12,533 nucleotides of DNA from Treponema sp. Its GTDB lineage: Bacteria > Spirochaetota > Spirochaetia > Treponematales > Treponemataceae. A model generated the notes under the pieces. It did not search any database. It had not been told where the DNA came from and saw nothing but the letters and a program-made list of their open reading frames with translations. The stretch lies in NCBI GenBank assembly GCA_021442965.1, contig JABUUX010000387.1:1-12533 (forward strand), written 5' to 3'. The position numbers were made by a program, and so were the translations under genes. The stretch's first letter is position 1. Each line of letters opens with the position of its first letter. Of this stretch, positions 6,475 through 12,533 are shown piece after piece.

Positions 6475-7518
6475 TTACTGATATACTTCGTTTTTTGTAT
6501 GAAAGCCTGATTCAATGATGATTTCTTCTAAATTGTTTTTATCAACATAAACCGGTTCAAGCATTATACAAGGTACATTTTTATAGTGATTGTCAATTGT
6601 GCTGTTTTCTGAAACTAATTCTTGGACAGGAGTTCCGTTTGCGATTTTAACTGCATTTTCAGCAGTCATTCGGGCCAAGTCTGTTATCGGTTTATAGATG
6701 GTAAAATCTTGTTTTCCATTTATTATGTTCTGACATGCTGCAATGTCAGCATCCTGACCGCAAATCGGAATATGCTTCATATTCAAATTAGAATATAAAA
6801 CTGAAATAACACTGTCTGCAATGGCATCGTTTCCGCAGATAATTGCTTCTGGAATTATTCCGCTTGTAATTAAATCTAAAATGTGTTGTCTTGAAAGATC
6901 ATAATTCCAACCTAAAGTATAAAACATGTCTATTATGTTAATATTTGAATTTTGAGTAGCTTTCCAAAGTCCTTTTTCTATCATATTCATATTGTTGTCT
7001 TCTGGATCACCCAAAAGAATTGCCCAGGAATTATTCTGAGTATTATTACGCATTTTATTTCCCATCAGGTAACCAACTTTTTCAGAATCAATTGTCATAT
7101 AAAGAGAAATGTCAGAATCTAAAATAAGTCTGTCATAAGAAATTATTGGTATGTTCTGGTTTTTTAATTTATCAAGACCTTCTTTTATTATTTTTGATTC
7201 CCTTGGTAAAACTACTACGCAGTCAACATTCTGGGAAGCTAAATATATAAGTTGTCGGTTCTGTTCTTCAGCATCATTTCCTGCGTTTTGAACAATAACT
7301 TCGGCTCCTAGATTTGAGGCTGTGCTGATAAATGTATCTAAATCTCTCTGCCATCTTTCTAGTGCCAGAGTATCTATTGAAAAACCAATAACAGGTGCTT
7401 TTTTAGAGTATGTTTCGGCTCTTTTTTCATTTCCATCGGCAGATTTCTTTTTACAGCCACTAAAAAAAATTATCAGGATAAATGAAGTAAAAATAAATTT
7501 TGTAATTCCTGTTTTCAT
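6475..7518 (-). CDS. XylF-like sugar-binding lipoprotein, last gene of the sensor operon
   Basis: A second extracytoplasmic sugar-binding lipoprotein of 347 residues, paralogous to the ChvE-like protein. The signal ends FFSGC with Cys22 as the lipid anchor. Ligand motifs match the XylF pattern: LERWQRD (53-59), YDR (128-130), PEDNN (172-176), GND (229-231), GQDAD (254-258) and YKP (275-277). It ends LEPVY...NN...SGFH, as XylF does. Nothing suggests loss of sugar binding, and D-xylose or a related pentose is the best guess. GGAG (7525-7528) lies 6 nt before the ATG, and the gene begins 12 nt after the regulator stop, so it belongs with kinase and regulator rather than with the importer. It may present sugar to the kinase or to the anchored protein at 10570-11523, or serve as an alternative binding protein for MmsAB; the sequence does not decide. 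Confidence 0.88.
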   Translation of the reverse strand: MKTGITKFIFTSFILIIFFSGCKKKSADGNEKRAETYSKKAPVIGFSIDTLALERWQRDLDTFISTASNLGAEVIVQNAGNDAEEQNRQLIYLASQNVDCVVVLPRESKIIKEGLDKLKNQNIPIISYDRLILDSDISLYMTIDSEKVGYLMGNKMRNNTQNNSWAILLGDPEDNNMNMIEKGLWKATQNSNINIIDMFYTLGWNYDLSRQHILDLITSGIIPEAIICGNDAIADSVISVLYSNLNMKHIPICGQDADIAACQNIINGKQDFTIYKPITDLARMTAENAVKIANGTPVQELVSENSTIDNHYKNVPCIMLEPVYVDKNNLEEIIIESGFHTKNEVYQ

Positions 7519-7530
7519 ATCAGTCTCCGA

Positions 7531-9090
7531 TTATTTTGAACTTCCAAGCTTTCTATATTCAGATGGTGTCGAATCAAATTTATTTTTGAAAATTTTAGAA
7601 AAATAGTTCTGATCGTTGTAGCCTGTTGCCGCTGTAATTTCCTTAATTGACATTTCTGTTTCTAGAAGAAGACGTGAGGCTTTTTTCATTTTCATATTTG
7701 TAACATAGTTTACAAAAGTATCGTTCATTTCTTCTTTAAATAATTTGCTCAAGTAAAATGGTGATATTCCAGCATCCTGAGCTGCGTCTTCAAGAGAAAA
7801 ATCTGAACTAAGATGCAGATTTATATAATCACATACTTTTTTTATTACAGGATTTTCTTTTTCGTTTATTGATTTATTTAAAAATGATACTGCATCAATT
7901 AAACGTTTGGTAACATAATCTGAAACTTCGGAAACAGAGTCAGCCTTCGAAATTTCTGAAAATGAAGATTCAAAAGGAGAATCATCAAATTCTTTGTTTA
8001 TTTCTTTTGTTATTGTTTTTACATTTACTAATAATTCAATAATTTGGAATTTCCATTTGTCAGTGTTAGACGAAGATTGCGATTCCAGGTCTTTTAAAAA
8101 AGATGCTGTGAAAAAACGTACCGCTTCAACATCTCCAATTTTTAGCCTTTTATATATTCGTTCAGCAGAATTTTGAACGGATTGTGATTTATCAATAGTA
8201 GATGAAATGTCATCAAAAAAAATAAGTGAACTTTTTTCTGATGTGTTATTTAATGCTGTTACAGCCTGGTTGTAATAATCTTTAAATTGAATTTCTTTTG
8301 TACATACAGAGGAAACTCCGGTTCGAATTTTTCTGTTAATTTTTATTGTATACAGTGTATGAAGAGAATTGAAAAGCTCACGCATTTTTCCTTCAAAAAA
8401 AGATTCTTTGTTGAAAGTAAGAAGCAGCAGTACCCTGTTATTCATAAAAGACCCAATAATACATTTTCCTGCTTCTTGAGTAATTTCCCTGATTTTAAGA
8501 TGTGCTTCTCTTTTAACTTCTTCACTTAATGCAGGAAACTCTATTGCTGCAAAGACATAATTTTTGTCTTTAATATCAAAATATGAAAGGTAAGGAGTTA
8601 AATCTTCATTTTCAGTACAGAACGCACATGAATAAAAAAAGTCACTTTCAATCATAGGTGACACAAGTTCCAGTTTTTTTTGTATTTCATCCGATGAAAG
8701 AGAATTTCCTTTATTATTATCTACCTGATTCATTGCATTTCTGGCAGTTTGGATTATTGTATTTCTATTAACCGGTTTTGTTATATAACGGAAAGCTCCA
8801 AGGTTCAGAGCTTCTTGAGCATATTGGAATGTATCAAATGCTGATAATACAATAATTAATGATTCTGGTTTCATTGACATTATTAGCTTTATCGTTTCAA
8901 GACCGTTCATTCCGGGCATGTTAATATCCATGAAAATAATATCAATATCATTATTTTTGACAATGTTTAATGCTTCAAATCCAGAAAGGGATGTGTAAAG
9001 ATTAACTTCACCTTGAAAGTTTTTTTCAAATATGAATTTAAGAGAATCAATCGCAATCTGTTCATCATCGCATGCAAGTACGTTATACAT
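7531..9090 (-). CDS. Response regulator, REC + AraC-type DNA-binding domain (YesN-like)
   Basis: Cytoplasmic transcription factor of a two-component pair, 519 residues. The N-terminal receiver (about 1-125) has the acidic pair Asp8/Asp9, phosphoacceptor Asp55 in FMDINMPGMNG, Ser83 and Lys105 in TKP. The C-terminal AraC domain (about 413-519) has two helix-turn-helix units (around 432-453 and 482-505) and the motif GYNDQNYFSKIFK. Between them lie about 285 residues without a recognised motif, as in many long YesN proteins. Its ATG overlaps the kinase stop by 8 nt (ATGTATAA), with AAGGAT upstream inside the kinase gene, so the two are translationally coupled. Expected targets are the chvE promoter and perhaps its own operon, activated when phosphorylated by the kinase. 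Domain calls are firm; targets are inferred from position. Confidence 0.94.
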   Translation of the reverse strand: MYNVLACDDEQIAIDSLKFIFEKNFQGEVNLYTSLSGFEALNIVKNNDIDIIFMDINMPGMNGLETIKLIMSMKPESLIIVLSAFDTFQYAQEALNLGAFRYITKPVNRNTIIQTARNAMNQVDNNKGNSLSSDEIQKKLELVSPMIESDFFYSCAFCTENEDLTPYLSYFDIKDKNYVFAAIEFPALSEEVKREAHLKIREITQEAGKCIIGSFMNNRVLLLLTFNKESFFEGKMRELFNSLHTLYTIKINRKIRTGVSSVCTKEIQFKDYYNQAVTALNNTSEKSSLIFFDDISSTIDKSQSVQNSAERIYKRLKIGDVEAVRFFTASFLKDLESQSSSNTDKWKFQIIELLVNVKTITKEINKEFDDSPFESSFSEISKADSVSEVSDYVTKRLIDAVSFLNKSINEKENPVIKKVCDYINLHLSSDFSLEDAAQDAGISPFYLSKLFKEEMNDTFVNYVTNMKMKKASRLLLETEMSIKEITAATGYNDQNYFSKIFKNKFDSTPSEYRKLGSSK

Positions 9091-10573
9091 TTTTTGGAAT
9101 CCTTACTATGAATTTTGTCCCGCTTTCGCATTCATTCTGCATTATATCGAAAATATCGTCTCGCTTAAAATATATCCTAAGTCTTGAATAAACATTTAAT
9201 AATCCGATACCTGTATTTTGTGAGCCGTCAGATGCAATACTGAAATTGTCTAAAGTGTCAGATTCCATAATTTTTCTTTTTGTTTCTTCTGACATTCCGT
9301 TTCCATTGTCGCTAATAGATATTAAGATATAGTAAGGATTTTCACCAACAGTTAGCGTTACTTTTCCTTTTTCTGAATCCTGTAGCCCGTGTTTTATGCA
9401 GTTTTCTACAAGTGGCTGAAGTGTCATAACCGGAAGTTCTTCTGGAAAATTTTTTTCAGGAATATTTTTTACAAATTCCAGTCTTTGCCCGTAACGAACT
9501 TTCATAATATAAACGTAGTTATCAACTATTCCAAGCTCATCACTTAGTGAGGCAGAGGTTTTCTGTTGTCTTAAGTTGTAGCGGAAAAAATCTGAAGTTT
9601 GCTCAATAAAACTGCAGGTTTTATCAGCTCCTTCCATCATTGCAAGTTGAGCACCTGTATTTAGTGTGTTAAAAAGAAAGTGGGGATTTATCTGACTTTG
9701 AAAAGCTTTTAATTGAGCTTTAGAGTATAAAGCCATCATTTCAATTTCTTTTTCTCTAAGTTCATTTTCAGTTCTAGCTTTATCCCAAATGGTATTGATG
9801 TATTCCCTAATACTTACAATCATTCTGTCAAAAGCCATACAGATTTTTGCAATTTCATTATTTCCCGTTTTGTTAAATAGAGGTATGTCAAAGTTTCTGT
9901 CAGCTACTTGTTCGGCAACTTGAGAAATTTCTTCGAGTGGATGAATGATTTTTGTAACAGTCATATACAAAAATCCTAATAAGAAAATAAAGTAAGTAAT
10001 AAAAAATCCAATGCTGAATTCTGTAAGTTTTAAGATTTTACTTCGATTGCTGATGTAAGTTTCTGCATTTTTTTCCATCAACAGAGAGTTCTGTTCTGTC
10101 ATTGTTGACTGAAGAATTCTGTAGCATCTAAGGCTTTTTTCAAAATTTTCATCATTGTTTTTATTTGCGCGTTTTTCTGTAATAGCAAGATTTGAATAAT
10201 AAATAAAAGATGTAACAAGGTTTCCTAGTATATATTCAGTTTGTTTGAGTTTATCTGTAGAGGGGGAACTCTGCATCTTCTTAGTAAAATTTTCTATTTT
10301 TACTCTTATAGCATAATAACTGTCTATACTTTCATAAGTGCGATATTCATTATATACCTCCATGGCATATTCCATATCAGAAAGGTTTTTTTGCAGTGAG
10401 TTTAATTCTGCGTTAGATGTATACGCATTTCCCATTGCATTTATGGAGCGTCGGTTTAAGATTAAAAAGCCAAAAAGGCTTGTAATTACCATTAGAATTA
10501 CAAGAGAAACGCATATCATAATTTTGAATCTAAGAGAACGTCCTCTTATACTAAAGAAAGAAGAAAGTTTCAT
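9083..10573 (-). CDS. Sensor histidine kinase, YesM/LytS type (HAMP, His_kinase, HATPase_c)
   Basis: Membrane sensor kinase of 496 residues. Transmembrane segments at about 17-39 and 187-207 enclose a mostly polar, probably helical extracytoplasmic domain (about 40-186). A HAMP linker (about 207-260) and a short coiled coil follow, then the His_kinase motif FQSQINPHFLFNTLN with phospho-acceptor His298. The ATPase domain shows the N box LQPLVENCIKHGL (Asn391), DNGNG (422-426) and TGIGLLN (454-460). All catalytic residues are present. Its ATG overlaps the stop of the upstream binding-protein-like gene by 4 nt (ATGA), with AGGAG (10584-10588) upstream, and its stop overlaps the regulator start by 8 nt. 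Its outer domain resembles no known ligand-binding fold to my eye, which fits a kinase that senses sugar through a partner binding protein. Confidence 0.95.
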   Translation of the reverse strand: MKLSSFFSIRGRSLRFKIMICVSLVILMVITSLFGFLILNRRSINAMGNAYTSNAELNSLQKNLSDMEYAMEVYNEYRTYESIDSYYAIRVKIENFTKKMQSSPSTDKLKQTEYILGNLVTSFIYYSNLAITEKRANKNNDENFEKSLRCYRILQSTMTEQNSLLMEKNAETYISNRSKILKLTEFSIGFFITYFIFLLGFLYMTVTKIIHPLEEISQVAEQVADRNFDIPLFNKTGNNEIAKICMAFDRMIVSIREYINTIWDKARTENELREKEIEMMALYSKAQLKAFQSQINPHFLFNTLNTGAQLAMMEGADKTCSFIEQTSDFFRYNLRQQKTSASLSDELGIVDNYVYIMKVRYGQRLEFVKNIPEKNFPEELPVMTLQPLVENCIKHGLQDSEKGKVTLTVGENPYYILISISDNGNGMSEETKRKIMESDTLDNFSIASDGSQNTGIGLLNVYSRLRIYFKRDDIFDIMQNECESGTKFIVRIPKNV

Positions 10574-11523
10574 TTTTCGTTTTCTCCTTTCTTAATTTTT
10601 AATCCAGCATAAACATAATTATTCGCAAAATTATTTTTTTTGTAATCAAACAATTCTTTTAATGCACGTGCTCCTGTGTTTTCCTGATCAACTGATATAA
10701 CTCTTTTTATGATTCCTTTTTTTAAATATGTGTTAATTGTTTCATTTTCTCCAAAACTAATAATTATATTATCTTCTCTATAAAGTGGGTTAGCGGCAAG
10801 TTGTGAAGTACGGATTGAATCTTCTTCTGTTAAACAAACTATTAAACTTGGGTTTGACATATTGTTCAGAAGTATTTTTGAAATAGACTCTTCAATTTCA
10901 AGAGCGGTTCCTTCTAATATTACTGGTGAAAGAGAATTGTTTTTTAATGTTTGAGTCAGAGTGTTCAAAAGGGTAGAGTAGTTAGAGTTTTTTGCTGCAC
11001 TGCTCAGAACGTAAAGGTCATATTCGGGTTTATACATTTCAATTGTTGTTCTGGCAAGCAATCTTCCTGATTCAGAATAATTATTTCCTATAAATGATAT
11101 TTGAGGAATTGACTGATTATAACGTCCAACTGTAACAACAGGAATTTCTGTACCATCTGATTTTAGGGGAGGAAATAACGAATCAGTTTCTTCATCAGTG
11201 TATGCAATAATTCCATCTGCGTTAACAAAAGCTGCATATTCAAAGAGTGAACTAAGAGATGTTTCCATGGCTTTAGAAGAAGGTACATGAAGTTCTACTA
11301 CAGCAGTATATTTTTCTGAAACTTCATCAGCACCTTTAAATACATTATTCAAAAAAGTAATGTTTTCCGGTGCACCAGTTACCAGAACAAGAAACTTTCT
11401 TTCAGGAATTTCTGTGTTTTTAGTTAATAAAGAAAAACTAAAATAAGAAAACAAAATAAATGTTATTGGAAGAACAATAGTGAGAAAAATAAGAATTATA
11501 AGGCTGGAGTTGTTGTTTTTCAT
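10570..11523 (-). CDS. Membrane-anchored periplasmic-binding-protein-like sensor (XylFII-like position)
   Basis: A 317-residue protein with one N-terminal hydrophobic segment (about 8-33) and no lipobox cysteine, so it is probably held by an uncleaved anchor. The remainder looks like a type I periplasmic binding protein (RbsB/LacI-like): a first strand FLVLVTG, a VNADGIIAYTDEE segment, VVTVGRYN, and a late SVDQENTGARALKELFD helix typical of this fold. It lacks the YDR, DNN and GQD ligand motifs of the two XylF-type proteins in the window, so it binds a different ligand, or none. First gene of the sensor operon, it overlaps the kinase start by 4 nt (ATGA). The Clostridium XylFII-LytS complex, in which an anchored binding protein regulates the kinase, is the closest parallel I know; the match is in architecture, not proven by homology. 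Confidence 0.82.
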   Translation of the reverse strand: MKNNNSSLIILIFLTIVLPITFILFSYFSFSLLTKNTEIPERKFLVLVTGAPENITFLNNVFKGADEVSEKYTAVVELHVPSSKAMETSLSSLFEYAAFVNADGIIAYTDEETDSLFPPLKSDGTEIPVVTVGRYNQSIPQISFIGNNYSESGRLLARTTIEMYKPEYDLYVLSSAAKNSNYSTLLNTLTQTLKNNSLSPVILEGTALEIEESISKILLNNMSNPSLIVCLTEEDSIRTSQLAANPLYREDNIIISFGENETINTYLKKGIIKRVISVDQENTGARALKELFDYKKNNFANNYVYAGLKIKKGENEK

Positions 11524-11527
11524 TTTT

Positions 11528-11560
11528 GCTTCATACTATATTAATTATATAGTATGAAGC
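11528..11560. repeat. Perfect 33-bp palindrome over the sensor-operon promoter
   Basis: Arms of 14 bp, GCTTCATACTATAT (11528-11541) and ATATAGTATGAAGC (11547-11560), are exact inverted copies around a 5-bp centre. The element begins 5 bp before the first codon of the anchored binding-protein gene and contains the -10 box of its promoter. No T-run follows on either strand, so it is not an ordinary terminator. It is best read as an operator. As RNA, only a transcript reading through from leuD would carry the whole hairpin, which would hide the weak GAAG ribosome site. Confidence 0.9.
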
Positions 11561-11572
11561 GGTCATTGTGAA
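11544..11572 (-). promoter_or_regulatory. Strong sigma-70-type promoter of the sensor operon
   Basis: -35 TTCACA (11567-11572, five of six consensus bases), 17-bp spacer, and a perfect -10 TATAAT (11544-11549). Predicted transcription would begin near 11537 and leave a leader of only about 14 nt with a weak GAAG site (11529-11532). The -35 box starts 2 bp after the leuD stop, so this promoter separates the sensor operon from leuCD. Confidence 0.75.
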
Positions 11573-11573
11573 A

Positions 11574-12107
11574 TTAATATTTTGCTTCTGTGTATCCAAT
11601 CCAGCCTTCGTGTTCAACAAGGGCTTTTTCGAATCCATCCAAGCGGAATTCATATGATTTTGAAAGACTTCCTGCAATAAGTTTTACTTTTGCACTTCCG
11701 TCTTCGTTCATTACAATTTTACATTCTGTATCTTTGTCTGCAAAATTTTTGAACATATCCTCTACAAAATCTTTATTCATATCAATGGCAAGCATTCCAC
11801 AGTTGTACATATTCTGTCTGAAAATGCGTGCAAAGTTTGGTGCAATTACTGTATAAATATCATTTACTTCTAAAGCCCATGGTGCATGTTCGCGGGAAGA
11901 GCCACAGCCAAAGTTTTCACGTGTAATGATAACTTTTTTACCAAATATATCAGCCTTAGGATTAAAGCCATCAAGTTTAAGATCTTCCAAAAGATATGGT
12001 TTAAGTGCGGTTTTTGTTATTTCTGTAAGATATTTTGCAGGAATAATTTCATCTGTATTTATGTCACTTCTGTCCAGAAACAGAACTTTTCCACCGAATT
12101 CTTTCAT
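11574..12107 (-). CDS. leuD: 3-isopropylmalate dehydratase small subunit
   Basis: Small (swivelling-domain) subunit of isopropylmalate isomerase, converting 2-isopropylmalate to 3-isopropylmalate in leucine synthesis together with LeuC, in the cytoplasm. At 177 residues it belongs to the short LeuD type. Diagnostic motifs are DRSDINTDEIIPAKYL (12-27) and the substrate-binding loop GCGSSREHAP (67-76), followed by NFARIFRQNMYNCG. GGAG lies about 10 nt before the ATG, and the gene follows leuC by 24 nt in a common operon. No terminator is seen after its stop; the promoter of the sensor operon begins 2 bp later. A related homoaconitase or methylmalate dehydratase small subunit would look similar, but leucine synthesis is the default reading. 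Confidence 0.9.
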   Translation of the reverse strand: MKEFGGKVLFLDRSDINTDEIIPAKYLTEITKTALKPYLLEDLKLDGFNPKADIFGKKVIITRENFGCGSSREHAPWALEVNDIYTVIAPNFARIFRQNMYNCGMLAIDMNKDFVEDMFKNFADKDTECKIVMNEDGSAKVKLIAGSLSKSYEFRLDGFEKALVEHEGWIGYTEAKY

Positions 12108-12131
12108 ATTTCGTTTTCTCCATTCAAAAGT

Positions 12132-12533
12132 TTATTTGTACAATTCTGAGTTTGTAATGTAACCGGCAATTGCTGTAGCAGCGGCAGAAGCAGGACTCAT
12201 TAGATGAACCATTCCACCTTTACCCATTCGTCCGTTAAAGTTGCGGTTTGTAGTTGAAGCACAAACTTCACCTTCTGCAAGAACTCCATTACTCATACCA
12301 AGACAGGCACCGCATGTTGGGTTTGTTACACAGAATCCTGCATCCATGAATATGTCGATAATTCCTTCCTGAACAGCCATTTTATAGATTTTTGGAGTTG
12401 CCGGAGAAACAATACCGCGAACACCTTCTGCAAGGTGATGTCCCTTAAGAACCTGGGCTGCAATACGGAGGTCAGAAATGCGTCCGTTTGTACATGAACC
12501 GATATAAATCTGGTTTACTTTTGTGCCTTCCAT
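12132..12533 (-). CDS. leuC: 3-isopropylmalate dehydratase large subunit, C-terminal part (5' end outside window)
   Basis: C-terminal third of the aconitase-family large subunit, which carries the [4Fe-4S] cluster and works with LeuD. The visible 133 residues contain all three cluster cysteines: Cys14 in IGSCTNGR, and Cys74 and Cys77 in NPTCGACLG. The active-site segment [12 protein letters not shown] and the C-terminal [15 protein letters not shown] follow. The first visible codon is ATG at the very edge (12531-12533), but LeuC proteins have roughly 420 residues and the SCTNGR motif lies about two thirds along, so this Met is internal. The three cysteines and the active-site loop are intact, so nothing suggests a pseudogene. 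Confidence 0.92.
   Translation of the reverse strand: MEGTKVNQIYIGSCTNGRISDLRIAAQVLKGHHLAEGVRGIVSPATPKIYKMAVQEGIIDIFMDAGFCVTNPTCGACLGMSNGVLAEGEVCASTTNRNFNGRMGKGGMVHLMSPASAAATAIAGYITNSELYK

Noticed and set aside
11528..11560. The palindrome as an intrinsic terminator of leuCD
   Set aside because: On the minus strand the stem is followed by AAAAATG, not by a T-run, and the stem is AT-rich. The plus strand has no T-run either.
1..12533. CRISPR arrays, insertion sequences, tRNA or rRNA genes
   Set aside because: No spaced direct repeats, transposase motifs, terminal repeats tied to a transposase, or RNA gene signatures were seen on either strand.

Overview
The window is AT-rich bacterial DNA, most likely from a host-associated or anaerobic spirochaete of the Treponema type. 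That placement is an inference: it rests on general gene style (YesM/YesN-type signalling next to a sugar ABC transporter, lipoprotein binding proteins with relaxed lipoboxes, a CMP-kinase-like protein with a GNTT P-loop). No rRNA or other marker gene is present to prove it. There are no tRNAs, rRNAs, CRISPR arrays or insertion sequences.

Layout. (1) Positions 1-2178, plus strand: the 3' part of a YbiT-like ABC-F translation factor, then a small cytidylate-kinase-like gene, closed by an intrinsic terminator. (2) Positions 2201-2260: two back-to-back terminators, one per strand, separating this pair from the convergent minus-strand genes. (3) Positions 2353-6306, minus strand: a complete three-part monosaccharide ABC importer in the order chvE-like lipoprotein, mmsA ATPase, mmsB permease. 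A stem-loop lies between the binding protein and the ATPase. (4) Positions 6475-11523, minus strand: a tightly packed sensory operon. In transcription order it encodes a membrane-anchored periplasmic-binding-protein-like protein, a YesM/LytS-type histidine kinase, a YesN-type response regulator with an AraC DNA-binding domain, and a XylF-like lipoprotein. Junctions are 4-nt overlap, 8-nt overlap and 12-nt gap. (5) Positions 11574-12533, minus strand: leuD and the 3' third of leuC (isopropylmalate isomerase), with leuC running off the right edge.

How the parts fit. The most economical reading is an extracellular sugar-sensing circuit. One or both sensor-operon binding proteins capture a pentose or hexose outside the membrane and modulate the kinase. 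The kinase phosphorylates the AraC-type regulator, which then controls the downstream chvE-mmsA-mmsB importer. The architecture resembles the XylFII-LytS-YesN xylose-sensing system described in Clostridium, but this locus has two different sensor-side binding proteins around the kinase/regulator pair.

The most striking non-coding element is a perfect 33-bp palindrome (14-bp arms, 5-bp centre) just before the first sensor gene. It contains the -10 box of an almost consensus promoter whose -35 box starts 2 bp past the leuD stop codon. One 8-bp core of its arm (TTCATACT) recurs in the chvE leader, in the same orientation and in a comparable place relative to a possible -10 box.
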